This document shows, piece after piece, positions 1-10,989 of a stretch of DNA of 64,000 nucleotides (positions are counted from its first letter, which is position 1; each line of letters starts with the position of its first letter). The translations under genes and the position numbers were made by a program. Under the pieces are notes generated by a model that saw nothing but the letters and a program-made list of their open reading frames with translations, was not told the origin of the DNA and ran no database searches. The stretch covers positions 22,321,007-22,385,006 of the forward strand of contig CAMGYJ010000011.1 of assembly GCA_946122785.1 (NCBI GenBank). Direction: 5' to 3'. The stretch is from Linum tenue. Lineage: Eukaryota > Streptophyta > Magnoliopsida > Malpighiales > Linaceae.

Positions 1-260
1 TAATTACTTTACAAGTTTGTGCACCGGCTTCATATCTTTTTTTTTTAAACATATATAAGCTTTTACTCCACATTTTTATTAGGAACGATAAATTGATTTT
101 CAATTGATATTTTGAATGGAGGTGTGGTTCTTAGTTTCCTACTCATTGTATTGCCAGTATCTCTTTCCAGGCCTTGACTATATTTACCACTTTGAATTAG
201 AGCACTTTGACTATTGCAGGCTGTACATAAACTTTGCATTTGTTTTTGTTTCTTTTTAAG

Positions 261-325
261 GTGAAGATGGAATTGGACTGGCAGCTGGTATCACATTGGA
301 ACGAAGTCGAATGCGAAGAATTTAG
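261..325 (+). CDS. Possible terminal coding exon, unidentified gene
   Basis: A T-rich tract ending in AG at 259-260 looks like a 3' splice site. After two bases completing a split codon, 20 codons stay open to TAG at 323-325, reading EDGIGLAAGITLERSRMRRI. The upstream 260 bases look like intron, and the following bases resemble an AT-rich 3' UTR. I do not recognise the protein. A CACTA transposon end lies 0.8 kb to the right and points this way, so the exon could be the end of a host gene whose body is left of the window, or a gene fragment inside the transposon. A short chance frame is not excluded. Confidence 0.3.
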
Positions 326-679
326 AGGAAAAAAATGATGAAAAGTATAGGCAAAATATACTCACTTGTAATGCTAATTGGAGATCATATTCCTATGTAT
401 CTCTTATAAATAGTATGTCAATGTGATGTAAAATCATTTGTATCTTATTGTACTATTGAATCAAATTATTATGTTTAATGAATATCACATATACTCCATA
501 TTGGTGCAACGAGTGTAATTCTTTTATGAACATCAAGTGTATCTAAATTGAATAATGTATACAATGATATATTTTAGTGCCTAAACATTTGGTTTATAAT
601 GTCATTTTTGAAAAAAATATTGTCCGATGTGTAATTATAAAGATTCTATCAACAAATTTGGTTGACATTGCAATTTCAC
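326..679. other. AT-rich non-coding stretch
   Basis: No open frame, tRNA or clear repeat is seen. If the exon at 261-325 is real, this would be its 3' UTR and downstream flank. Confidence 0.4.
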
Positions 680-1116
680 TCATAGTTACTAGCCACACTT
701 TTTTTCGTGGCAAGAGCTCTAGTCCTATAGTCACGGAATGATATATGGCAACTTCATAGATTATTTCATGGAAAAAAACATTTTTTTTAGTTTCGAATGA
801 GAAAATGTGTAGCCAATGACTATATTCAGCTATGTATTATGTTCTGCGTAGCTAAACACTTCAATGGTTTTGCCACACACTTTTACTTTTATGGCAAAAT
901 GCTTTTAGTATTTTTGCTTTAATATAGAGTTAGTATGGCTAAAAACCTCTATTATTAGCTACACAAGTGCAAAATTGTGTAGCTAACCTTTAGCTGCGCC
1001 ACTTTTAGCCACACGAGCTACAAAATTATTTATTTATGGCTATATATTTTAGCTATACCAAATTGGACCTTTAGCCACAAACAATTGTGTAGTTGTATAT
1101 GCATTTTCTTGTAGTG
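680..1116 (-). mobile_element. CACTA (En/Spm-like) transposon terminus with subterminal repeats
   Basis: Positions 1104-1116 read TTTTCTTGTAGTG. Its complement, CACTACAAGAAAA, is the standard plant CACTA terminal inverted repeat. The 400 bases inside this end carry many short, both-orientation copies of a word like TAGCCACAC or GTAGCTAA, which is the subterminal repeat pattern expected for CACTA elements. The terminus abuts a copia coding remnant directly at 1117, so the element landed inside that remnant. The opposite end is not in the window, so the element extends leftward or is truncated. No transposase is visible. Confidence 0.6.
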
Positions 1117-1345
1117 GCGTCAATGTATGATTGAGCTTAGCTCGTTTATCACACACATATCTTGAAGCGGTCCTATCCAACAACCATTCTTCAGAGTTAC
1201 AATTAAGGCTAACCTCTGTCATCACCTCAGTGAATATTATTACCAAATCCTCTTCTTCAGTCAAGTTAACACTAGGTTAAACTTGTTCTTACACTTTCGT
1301 GTCTTATGACCTAGTTTCTCACAAATTTAACAGAGAAACATAGCG
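1117..1345 (-). pseudogene. Ty1-copia gag zinc knuckle and protease remnant
   Basis: Read on the minus strand, about 1345 to 1275 encodes a CCHC zinc-knuckle-like segment (a cysteine region, then GHKTRKCKNK) with a frameshift in the middle. Downstream, 1264 to 1120 reads EEWLLDRTASRYVCDKRAKL. This corresponds to the copia aspartic protease region, where the catalytic motif is D-S/T-G; here it is D-R-T, so the active site is lost. The frame ends exactly where the CACTA terminus begins. This is an old fragment of a copia polyprotein oriented leftward; its LTR may be the LTR-like sequence near 3060-3370. Confidence 0.5.
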
Positions 1346-3059
1346 TCATTCTTAGAGGATTGGGTGACAATCTTATGGTTACCACAAAGGGTATCATTCT
1401 AATTGGTGTGGAGCTGGTTCAGCTTGCTGCTCTCATTCTTGAAACTTTAATGTTTTACAGCAACCTAAGTGGTTCGTGTAGTACTGATAATAGTATTTCT
1501 TATAATATCGTTATTATGGGCAATAAACTCATTCTATTCCCATATATTCTTCACATATATGCATGCATTTAAACAAAATCATTATACTCCATAGCATGTA
1601 TTCAATTTATGCTCTAATCATCGAGATACGTATTATATCTCAATGTCAACTTATCATGCATCAATTCAAGCTTTCATTCTAGCATTCATAACCTTTCATG
1701 CATAAAATCCAATGAAATTTGTCATTCATTAATGACTCATGAGGAAGGTTTCAATTCTTACCTCATTTCAAGAAACCATTGCCTTCTGATAGCTAACAAC
1801 ATAATTAGCTTCTTTGTTCCTCTTTATTTCTCTTGTCGCACAGGAACAACTCATTTTCATGCTTCGGGGGCATCACCTCTCCCAGAACCATATGTGTATG
1901 AGAGGCCTCCATTGTTTCCCAACCTTCAGGCTCCAGCCCGTCGTTAATTACATCAGAGCAGGCCTTAAATTCATAAGTACTACAATCGAGTAAGAAATCC
2001 ACAATATTTGGCACAAGAGCGGAATTCATTAACTAATTGATGTAGTAATCCAATATACTTATCTCGGTGGACACTGTTTTTCTCCTGGGCTTTGAGAAGT
2101 GAGAGCAGCCCACTCGAGTTCTTCTTTTCAACTTCGTTGTTATCCTTTTGTTCCGTGCAATTGCTTCCTTTCCCTTTAATTGCCCAATTTGATTCCATAG
2201 CCATGTGGCTTTCTACGATGATACTTGCGGTAACATGCTAGGAAAAGTGCGGTTGCCTGGGTTCCAATTTATTCCGATAAGCAGGACAACCATACTGCAC
2301 TAGGGTCTGTGCCCTCTCAATTCCTTAAGCCACCAGCGTGTCTCTCTCAGTGTGGGGCAAAGTCAAATGCAAACACGATCAGTTAATTGTTAAAACAATT
2401 AATTGGACAAGGAGGAAAATTGAGTGCACATAATTACTCCCTCCTTCAAATCGCCTGTTCGTAGGGGGAGCTCTAAAGCCTGGAAAGGAAACTTCAGTTA
2501 CTTCCACCTCCACAGCTAAAGATGATTGGTCTCGTTCCCTTTACCTGTTTGACAAGCTCCAAAATTATTAACATAGTAAGAATAATAAACAAAGCCCGAA
2601 TTTCCCAAGGCTCCTGCCGCGAGCGAGCCAAGGAAATCATCCCTCCTTCAACTATTATCCTTGGGCCGCCGCTTGATTAATTGCAGCTTCAGGCGCCCTC
2701 GCGGTACAGCGCTTCCACGTCACAATCTCGTTTCGGCAAGAGGCGTCCCGGTAAATGAATATGTTCGATAGGGCAACGATTAGATCAAAGAGAGTGGCGC
2801 GAGGTAGAGTGATAGCGATTGTTTGAACCAAAATCGGTATCCTGTTCGACAGATATGACAGCAATCAAACGTCTTAAAATTGTTAGAAATCGAACAGAAA
2901 ATTCTAGGGTTACCGATCTGGCTGAGTCGCGGACTAGGTCGCTCTCTTTAAGACGTTCGCGGCACTGCCTCGTTATTCGCACAGCAGACTATCAGCCGGT
3001 CGCCGCCAGGATAAAACAGCCACTCTAATTTAGTTTGCTCTGCGGTTTTGTGCGAAAAC
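1346..3059. other. Unassigned region, possibly the 5' part of the leftward copia remnant
   Basis: Only short unsupported frames are present, the longest about 74 codons on the minus strand at 1805-2204; none matches a family I know. Its position between a minus-strand LTR-like segment and the zinc knuckle would fit eroded gag and leader sequence, but I cannot demonstrate this. GC content rises at 2600-3000 without a recognisable product. Confidence 0.3.
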
Positions 3060-3370
3060 CGGAGCTCTATGAATTCACTCTCTCTCTTGTTTCTGCTCTT
3101 CTGAGGGTGTGTTTAGAGGGTCTATGGGGTCTGCTATTTATAGGAGCAGATAACCCAGAATATTCCCTCTTTTTTTGGGAATAAGTCATATTTTAATTAT
3201 GGAGATAATTACTCCCATAATTAAAATATAATCTATTAAGATAATTATTCCTAATTATCTTCATAATATTTCTTTTATTAATTATCCATCTTATTTATGT
3301 ATTATGAGAAAATACTGGATAATTAATTAGGAATTTCATTTATAGCTTTTCAAAACTATTCATCTCAACA
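3060..3370 (-). mobile_element. LTR-like segment with TATA box, leftward orientation
   Basis: On the minus strand the segment begins TGTTGAGATGAATAG at 3370, a typical plant copia LTR start. It runs through an AT-rich block with several short inverted repeats: a perfect 14-bp arm pair around 3192-3232, and TAATTATCC/GGATAATTA pairs near 3290-3325. It then shows TATAAATA (3142-3135) followed by CT-rich leader sequence. The 3' boundary and target duplication were not found. Confidence 0.35.
3135..3142 (-). promoter_or_regulatory. TATA box of the LTR-like segment
   Basis: TATAAATA on the minus strand, with a CT/GA-rich transcript leader-like sequence about 30-70 bases downstream. Confidence 0.4.
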
Positions 3371-4393
3371 TAGTTCGCTTAGGCCGGGCGCACATTAGTT
3401 CAGTTTTGTCCCCATCCGGTGAAGATCGCTCCCGTGTCAAGGGCCTGAAATTGATCACTTGATGTGGGACTCTAGGGTCTATAAAAATCGATGCGCTCGC
3501 CCCAATAAACTCACAACAAACCAAAGCCGAGAATTGGGCGGTGCAGCTGAACAGGGGACTTCGTTCTCCAGGAAAAAGTCAGGTAAGCGGAGTCAATTAA
3601 TTACTTCTCTTCCAACTTCTTAGATACGAATGCTAGGCGGCTTATACTGATGATGGAAACCCTACCTCCTAGTCGTGTGTATAATCAGGCGACCGTGGTG
3701 GCTAGTGTGGGTGACGAGACGATTTCCTGGATAGTACACTGTTATGTTTTTCGACAGTAAATGTATGATCCAACTAATTCTGTACACAATATCAAAGGAC
3801 ACTTATGGAAAACGTCTATTTGCTTAAGTATCAAATGGACATTTTTGCTAATTTTCTGTACGGCAGGAGCCAGATGTCACCGAACGACGCCTCTAAAATC
3901 CTTCAGCTAATTCATACTAATATTCGCTTCTTCCTATAATTCTAAATGCTTTAGTTGCATCTGTTTTCTGTTTAGAAGCTGGCTTCTTTCCATGCATAAT
4001 TTAAAAAGGCAAGGGAGTGATTTGGAGAATGATCAATATGTGTTTCACCATCTTGAATTTGAGCTTTACGACTCCAGAAAAGTTCTCCAGTAAAACACCA
4101 AACATGCAATACAATCAAAGGATTGGTCAACATGATCTTGCACACATAAATCACTGAAATCTTAACATAATCGCATATGACACCAATTTCATGCTTTTCC
4201 GTCCCTGCATGGATTGCATGATCAGATGCCTTGCAACAAGCGTTGAAATCCTCATAGTTTTCTTTGTCACCTCTTACGAATGAGGTTTGGGGAGTGCGAG
4301 AGTGATATTTTCCCATGAAAATCTATAAACGGGTTGGAGGAAATTAATAAGTGTTTGTAAAACCATACGGTATCTTCAGTACCGTAAAATTAT
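3371..4393. other. Non-coding region with isolated promoter-like words
   Basis: A plus-strand GATGTGGGACT followed by TATAAAAA at 3480-3487 and AATAAA nearby resembles part of another LTR, but no termini or target duplication are visible. The only long frame (minus strand, 3972-4316, 114 codons) has no recognisable domain, and I treat it as chance. Confidence 0.3.
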
Positions 4394-4940
4394 CCTATCT
4401 ATAGGTGGTTTTTAACATAAATGAAATGATTGAACCACTGTTGAAACACAATTTTGATACAAAATACCCTATCACAAACTTTTTTGGTACGACCTCCAAT
4501 ACAGGTTCACAAACTATGAAATTAGTCTCATGCTAACCGCAAAAATTGAAAAAAAAAAATGCCACAAGATAAAAACCACACGTGTACATGACAACAGAGG
4601 AACGCTTTTACCATGTATATATGGGTGCAGAGGTCTTGCGGGTGAGCAAACATAATGACAGCCGGTTCCTATCTGCAGGTGGGTTATAACATAAATGAAA
4701 TGATTGAACCACCGTTGAAACACAATTTTGATACAAAATACTCTATCGCAAACTTTTTTGGTACAACCTCCAATACAGTTTCACGAACTATGAAATTACT
4801 CTAATGCAAACCACAAAAATTGAAAAAAATGCCACAAGATAAAGACCACACGTGTACGTGACAACAGAGGAATGCTTTTACCATGTATATATGGGTGCAG
4901 AGGTCTTGCGGGTGAGCAAACATAATGACAGCCGGTTCAT
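4394..4940. repeat. Two-copy tandem duplication, 274-bp period
   Basis: CCTATCTATAGGTGG at 4394 recurs as CCTATCTGCAGGTGG at 4668, and the following roughly 270 bases match closely through GCCGGTTC (4661-4668 and 4931-4938). Differences are scattered substitutions plus a shorter A-run in copy 2. No coding capacity. Confidence 0.85.
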
Positions 4941-5590
4941 ATTAGCAAAACCCTTATTGAACAGTTACACTATTATATCTTTAATTAATACTAGGTAGAT
5001 TCTGTACCGCGCTTCGCTACCGCTTTTCATATGATTAGAAGTATTATTTGCTAACCCGTATTTGATTTTTAACCGCGGTTAGCAACGATACAATAGAAAA
5101 ATTCATAACAAAATCTAAATTGGTAGGTGATTTTACCTATATGTAATGATTTCACTAAGGGTGAACTATGATTTTAGTACAAAATGTCCTAATTCTAATT
5201 TTTCAGGAACGATACTGGCGGTCCATACTGGCGGTCCAATAGAAAAAAATCCTAGGAATCAAAATCGGTAGGTGATTTTAGTTGTATGAAATTATTTAAC
5301 CACAGCTGAAATACAATTTTAGCACAAAATAACCTAATGCTAACTTTTTCGATACGACCTTTGATATTGTCTTACAATTTTTGATTTATTTTGAACATGC
5401 ATCGAAACTCGGGTTGGAGCTATGTGTCAACCCTGATTTAACCACGATTAAATTTAACACCAAATATCACAATGTTAACTTTAATTTTGAGCCAATGGGA
5501 AAGAATATTACTTTAATTTTCATCCATAAGACATCAATACATTTGGTGGTGTGTCAGTGTTGCTAATGAATCCCCTACCCATTTATAACA
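4941..5590. repeat. Diverged relatives of the 274-bp unit and a Helitron-like start
   Basis: Segments at about 5126-5215 and 5262-5360 repeat the core of the 274-bp unit (a TAGGTGATTTTA-like start, then a run ending in an ACAAAAT.CCTAAT.CTAA pattern) in decayed form. At 4985-5030 the sequence ATACTAGGTAGATTC followed by CCGCGCTTCGCTACCGC resembles plant Helitron or foldback ends. No gene is seen. Confidence 0.4.
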
Positions 5591-5599
5591 GTAATTCTT

Positions 5600-6111
5600 T
5601 GTGCCTCGACGCCTCGTCACCAATCCCACGCCCTTGCTGCTAGGCGCCTGCCTACACACGAACACAGAGGGGGGCGCCTGGGCTCGTTAGCCCTCCGACG
5701 GTTAAGTCAGTCACTCTCTAGAGAGAGAAGCGCGTAAGGAATGAGTTTAGTGAGAGAGTGCAACCTGTGTAAATGCTACAAACTGTCCTATTTATACTCA
5801 CCCAACTCGAGGTTGATCTCCTCCACGTCATCGTCGCATTTAATGCATTGTACCTTCATTCCTGTCAGATGCCTCAACCGCCTTGTCAAGCTTCTGACGA
5901 CTGGCAGGAGCCTGCAGGCGGGGGACCACTTGACAGCCTGGTCTTCTTTGGCCTTTAGCACTTTGTCCTCATGCCTCTTCCACCTTGTATGGAATGGTTT
6001 TCGCGGGCCCATTTATAGGCTTCTTCTGCTGCGTAATTGTCTAAGACTACTCTTGACTCAATGGGCCCTTCTTGGGCCTCTCTTTGGGCCCCCCTAGTGG
6101 TACCCCTAACA
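5600..6111 (-). mobile_element. Solo-LTR-like sequence, leftward orientation
   Basis: On the minus strand the segment begins TGTTAGGGGTACCACTAG at 6111 and contains a TATA box (GAGTATAAATAGGAC, complement of about 5787-5801) some 310 bases in, then a GC-rich U5-like tail. No internal retrotransposon sequence follows, so a solo or truncated LTR is most likely. The lower boundary near 5600 is uncertain and I could not find a matching 5-bp target duplication. Confidence 0.45.
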
Positions 6112-6460
6112 ATAATCAACATATTTTTAACTTTGTTGGATTGATTGATGGCAATCTTTGCTTGTAGATCTATTTGCCTGTAGATCTACTTGCAATAAGG
6201 AAGTGTGTTCTGGAATAGTGCATTAATGAGGAGGAGGTGGCAAAAAGTTCAATTAGAATATTAACCAAAACCAAACAGAAGAAAATAATTAGCAATAGGT
6301 CAATAAAAAATGTATGTGGGCAAACAAAACTAACATACCCGTCACATTAGCATAACCCTTAGATATTTTCTAACTTTAATTATATTGATGATTGATGATA
6401 AATATAATATTCATAGATAGATAGATAGATGGTTCCGTGGCACAAAGAGGAAGAAATGCA
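6112..6460. other. Non-coding, with a short GATA microsatellite
   Basis: AT-rich sequence. About four GATA units lie near 6416-6431, and the word TGTAGATCTA is repeated near 6162-6190. No coding evidence. Confidence 0.4.
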
Positions 6461-6578
6461 AAATGAATACCTCGATCAATGCAGGGAGTGAATTGAAATG
6501 GCCATGGCATCATGCAAAAGCAAAATGAAGTTCTCGACCACTGCAGGGAGTGGATAAAAATGGCATGGCATCATCCTG
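6461..6578. repeat. Two-copy tandem repeat of about 59 bp
   Basis: The unit AAAATGAA.. CTCGA.CA.TGCAGGGAGTG ..ATGGCATGGCATCAT appears twice in a row with a few substitutions and small gaps. Confidence 0.6.
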
Positions 6579-6631
6579 AATCGTCATTGATGCTTGAACT
6601 TTGGGGGAGGATTGATGCATTGTAGCATGGT

Positions 6632-9600
6632 CAGCGGGGGTGGGCGTTCGGTCGGTTCGGTTTAATCCCCAGAACCAAAATGTACAGCTGCTGCCCCATT
6701 TTTGCCTGCTGCCTTCTGGTCTGTTTCACTGGAACTGGAAATTTGGCATGGGGCTGGCTGCTCACTGCTGCAATTTTTTTATACTTTTCCACCTGCCATT
6801 TCACATGTCTATCAAATACAATTAATTAAAACAAGCATTTAAAGTTGGAAGATAAATCAATTATCCACCTACACATTACATCAAGTTCAAACACATTACA
6901 TCAAGTTGGAAGATAAATTAAGCACATTCAACACAAACACATTACATTACATCCAGTTCTTCCAAATCCAAATATTCATTACAACACAAATGGTTCTAAG
7001 TTCAAACTAACAAGAGAAAGGTAACCAATGTCTAAATTACAAACATAACTTGTACAAACTCCAACAGTCTTGCTTCTTGGCTCTTCCCTCTTGGACAATT
7101 GACACCTTTGAATTCGAAAATAGTACAATAAACACGAAACAGTGATGGTTAGTGATTAATAAGTTTAGAGCTAATCACAAGTAACCAAGTAGAATAAAAT
7201 CATTAGTTCTTACCTTTGAAGTCATCAATCATGCATAGAAACATCGGAAGTATCACCACAAGCACTACTAGATGCACTGCCATCGTTCCTCCTCCCACTC
7301 GCTACATTGGTAGTCGAGGTAGATGAAACTAGATTATCTCTTATAGAGATTGCATTCATCAACTTGTCCAATTCAGTATGATTAAATAGACTCAAAATTA
7401 GCCATGACATAAAAATTAATCATGTTGTAAATATGTAATGCTAAATTTGAAACTTCACCTTCATCTATTTTCTCAACCTCTTCTGGATCCTCCTTGGTTG
7501 ATGGTGGTGCAGAATCACCTCGAATCCAATCCGAGCTACAAATTAAAGCCTCTACTATCTTAGGAGTCAATGAACTTCTGCAATCATCTTGAATCCTCCC
7601 ACCAGCGCTAAAGGCAGATCCAGATGCAACGGTAGAGATTGGAACCGCTAGAACATTCTTAGCCATCATGGAAAGGGCAGGAAACCTCAAGCTGTTAACC
7701 TTCCACCAACCTAGTACATCAAATTTGAGCACCATTGGCTCGTCTTCCTCATGAAGGTATTTATCAAGCTCGGATTTGTTTACCGCCTCTACAATTTGCT
7801 CTCTATGCCTTCTGTATTCAGCAAGTAGATCAAGCTCATCAGCATCACACTCCTCCACAATTGGGGCCAAAGAAGTAGAGGCATTCTTGCTTTGTTTTGA
7901 CTTCCAAAGTTGTTCATAGTGAGCAAATAGATCAAATGTAGCGGTCTTCACATCCCCGCCATACGTGCTCCCTTGCCACCCTCAGGATACACCTTTTTCA
8001 AAGCAAAGTCAAATAAAACCATCTTGTACCTCGGATCTATTAAAGTGGAGATGTAAAGTAGCTTGTTCATTTTATCCACATCTCCCTAATACTTCTCGTA
8101 CTTCATCTTCATCTTGGTTGCCATGATACTCAAGTTGACATCTTTCTCAACTTCCGTCTCCCACTTGTTTATCAAATGATATAGGGAATGCACTTCCTGT
8201 AAGAACAAGTTAGAAGTGGTATATTTTGATTCCGAGATCTTCAAGGTGAAGTCGTTTAACCGACCAAGAAACCCCATCATCCTCCTTGCATTCTCCCAAT
8301 CATCCTTCTCCGGGACCCCAATTATGCCATGTTTATCCTTCCTGCTTTCCAAATCCTTTCGATAATGGTCATCATACATGTCAAACATCTTGAACACCTT
8401 TTCAAACCTCTCAGCAGCCTGCAACATCAAGAATGTCGAGTTCCATCTAGTAGGAACATCAAGACACAAGCCACGCTTGCCTTCTACCTTTTGAATAGTA
8501 GCAAACTCATGAAAATTTTTCAACCTTTCTGATGAGTTTCTAATAAACCTCACTGCTTTCCTAATTCTCTTCACCGACAATGAAATATCTCCAAGCCCAT
8601 CAGAAACAACCAAATTTAATATGTGAGCTACACATCTCATATGAAGGAATTCACTATCACATATACTAGTGCCTCTAGCATTAAAAACTTCCTTCAATTT
8701 GGCCACAACTGTATCATTAGAGCTAGCATTATCGACAGTAATTGTGATAACCTTGTCAATTTCCCAATCATCCAAACAAGCAATAATGCCATCAACAATA
8801 TCTACACGTTTATGACATTTAAGTTCCCCAAAATTGATGATCTTCTTTCTCAATTTCCAATCTTGGTCAATGAAATGGGCAGTTAAGCACATAAAACTAT
8901 CTTGCTTGTTTGAAGTCCATGCATCAGTAGTCAAAAAAAATTTTCCTTCACAACTTTGAAAAAACCTCTTCAACTTGTCTTTCATTTCACTATAGAAGGC
9001 AAAGCAATCCCTAGTGATTGTTCTTCTAGAAGGAATATTGAACATAGGGCAACATAGTGACATGAAGTACTTAAACCCCATCCCATCAACCAACTTGAAT
9101 TGTTTTTCATCAACAATGAACATGTAAGCTAATCCTTTTCTAGTAGCTTCTTGATCAAAATTCGAGTTCGTTAAAGTACCCTCACCTTCTACCCCAGTTT
9201 TCCTAAGTTCAATAGTTGTTGAGTAGTACCTTTTTTGTCACCACAACCCTTTCGCATATGAACATTCATAGCATTGGTATCATTAAGAAATGGATCGGCC
9301 TCATACTCCTTCCCACACTTCATACACCTTGACATCTTGTATCCGTCCGGGGCACAAAACTTTGTGAATTGCGTCCAACATACAGCTCTTGACTTCATCT
9401 CCCTTCTTTTTGGTTTTAGAGGTTTTTTGGTCGTAGAGCCGGGACGGACATCAGCTTCCTCCACCTCCATGGGAGCATCACCTACCGATGAATCCTCTTC
9501 CTACATAATCAATAATTAAACGCAAGTTTGATGAGGAGATGGTGCATTTCACATGCGTTATCGTGGCTGGCCGGCTAGTGGCTTTGGTGATGGTGGAAGT

Positions 9601-9880
9601 AAGCTTAATGATTAGCTAGTTGACTTATAAATTAGCTTCTGGGGAAGGGAACTATCCTGACAGGGCCTCGGCCTCTCCCAACTATTTTCATTGCAAATTC
9701 TAAACTTACAAACTTATAAATTAACAACAAATCTGCCAAAACATCCAAACTCGACAATTAATAACCTACCAAAACATGTACTTTCTCAATTGGAATTTGT
9801 TGACTATCGGTAGTATTGGTGTTGGTGGAGCCGTCAGTATTCTTTTGTTTGCTCAGTTTCCAATTGGTGGAGGCAATCAT
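6632..9880 (-). mobile_element. hAT (Ac-like) DNA transposon, defective
   Basis: The left end at 6632 reads CAGCGGGGGTGGGCGTTCGG followed by TCGGTTCGGTTT, which fits Ac-type hAT termini and their GGTT-rich subterminal sequence. The minus-strand gene at 7225-9880 encodes a BED-finger hAT transposase. I did not find the matching right inverted repeat or an 8-bp target duplication, so the right boundary given is only the first coding exon. GC-rich sequence up to about 10113 may be the 5' leader of the same element. Confidence 0.7.
7225..9880 (-). pseudogene. hAT transposase (BED finger, RNase H-like core, dimerisation domain)
   Basis: The reading order on the minus strand is as follows. A first exon starts with ATG at 9880 and ends at a GT near 9793. 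An intron ends TATGTAG at about 9509. A second exon (to about 9205) carries the BED zinc finger (CMKCGKEY, then HMRKGC). The RNase H-like core spans 9205-8086. The C-terminal hAT dimerisation domain (STVASGSAFSAGG, then SLTPKIVEALIC) spans 7951-7470. A last short exon may lie at about 7400-7225 after an intron. Three lesions are visible: a frameshift near 9205 between GKLG and the core, an in-frame TAG near 8083 where the family has KYWG (Trp codon to stop), and a frameshift near 7960. The protein is therefore inactive as drawn. It would have bound the transposon ends and cut and rejoined them in the nucleus. Confidence 0.8.
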
Positions 9881-10500
9881 GTCGATTGTGGCTTTGGAAG
9901 TTTGGAGTCTGACTTCGGAGTTGGAGTGTAGGAGTAGAGGAGGCGAGTGCCGAGTGCCGAGTGATAGCATTCGGAGTCGGCAGAAGATTTAGTGGTGGCC
10001 GACGGGTGCTTGCCTGGGTCTGGGTGGGATTGTGGGAGGCGGAGAGCTGGAGACCGGTGCCTGGTGGCGAGGGTGAGGATCGAGTCGAGAGGGAGATGAA
10101 ACCATGCGACCAATTTTGAATGATGTCATTCTTATTAAGTAATTGTTCTTATTTGGATAAACAAGAGCTCGATTTATTGTGTTTTGTTGAGTTGTGTAGT
10201 CTAACATATGAATTCGTGGGAGGTAGCTTTGGTTTCATAGGCTACCGGACCTTGGTTTGCAAGTATGAATGATGTCAACCATGATCGCGGTGGCGTGGTG
10301 TTCGAAGAAGTGCAATTTCTCAAGACCTCTTTTACATTTGTACCTTTTGTATTTGCTCTTCATAGTACTAACATGGCTGCCAATCGCGTGGCACAAACGG
10401 TCCTTGCATCGGTAGCAACTTATTTAGTTGACTGCCGCTCTTTTATTTCCACCGCATTGTAATACTCTATCTATTACGATCTATCTATGACAAAAAAAAG
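9881..10500. other. Leader-like GC-rich segment then intergenic
   Basis: 9881-10113 is GC-rich and lies immediately upstream of the hAT first exon, so it may be its promoter and leader. 10114-10500 has no feature I can support. Confidence 0.3.
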
Positions 10501-10575
10501 AGCTTGGTTTAGTGGTAATACTACTAGCTTTGAACCTAGAGGCTTCAGGTTCGAATCCTTTAATTATTACCTAAT
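10501..10575 (+). other. tRNA-like sequence with A and B boxes (degenerate tRNA-Gln or SINE head)
   Basis: An A-box-like TGGTTTAGTGGT at about 10505-10516 and a perfect B box GGTTCGAATCC at 10548-10558 have normal spacing. Between them GCTTTGAACC resembles the tRNA-Gln anticodon loop (TTG). The acceptor stem does not pair and the T stem has only about three pairs, so this is not a working tRNA gene. A tRNA-derived SINE head or a tRNA pseudogene fits best. Confidence 0.4.
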
Positions 10576-10674
10576 TAAACAACATAAATTGAACCGATAT
10601 CACCCTTATCCCCAAAAAATAATAATGGTTCTTATTTGGAATATTCGTATTAGTTTACGTGTAGGATTGCATCC

Positions 10675-10866
10675 TAATTCTTTAAGCTTTGGGTGCATGT
10701 TGTTCGACGTAAGTATTTTAAGATTCTCATTGGAATTTATGAGCAGTTGAAAGGAAAGAAACATATCCTAGCAGACAATGTGAAGGAAGGAGTGAATGTG
10801 ACCATACCAGATGACACTGTAGCGGAGATGGTGTCATTGGAATGGTTCCATCCCTACAAGACCTAA
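10675..10866 (+). CDS. Unidentified exon-like open frame
   Basis: About 63 codons stay open after a stop at 10672 and end at TAA 10864-10866. The composition looks protein-like, with charged and hydrophobic residues in natural balance: KHILADNVKEGVNVTIPDD, then MVSLEWFHPYKT at the C terminus. No start codon suits a complete gene, so this would be the last exon of a gene or a gene fragment captured among the flanking transposons. I do not recognise the family. Confidence 0.3.
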
Positions 10867-10989
10867 TATAGGGGAAGACAAGACAAGTTGGGCTCTTGGG
10901 AAGATAGAACATTTCAGCCTATAAATAATGTACCTCTTGGCGGGAGAGCTTGAAACAGAACCTGAACAGAAAGCTGACAAACCCAAAAA

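Noticed and set aside
3455..3490. Plant snRNA promoter (USE plus TATA)
   Set aside because: GATGTGGGACT is the complement of the USE-like word and in the wrong orientation to the TATAAAAA; no snRNA sequence follows.
10501..10575. Functional tRNA gene
   Set aside because: Boxes are present, but the acceptor and T stems do not pair and the anticodon loop has eight bases.
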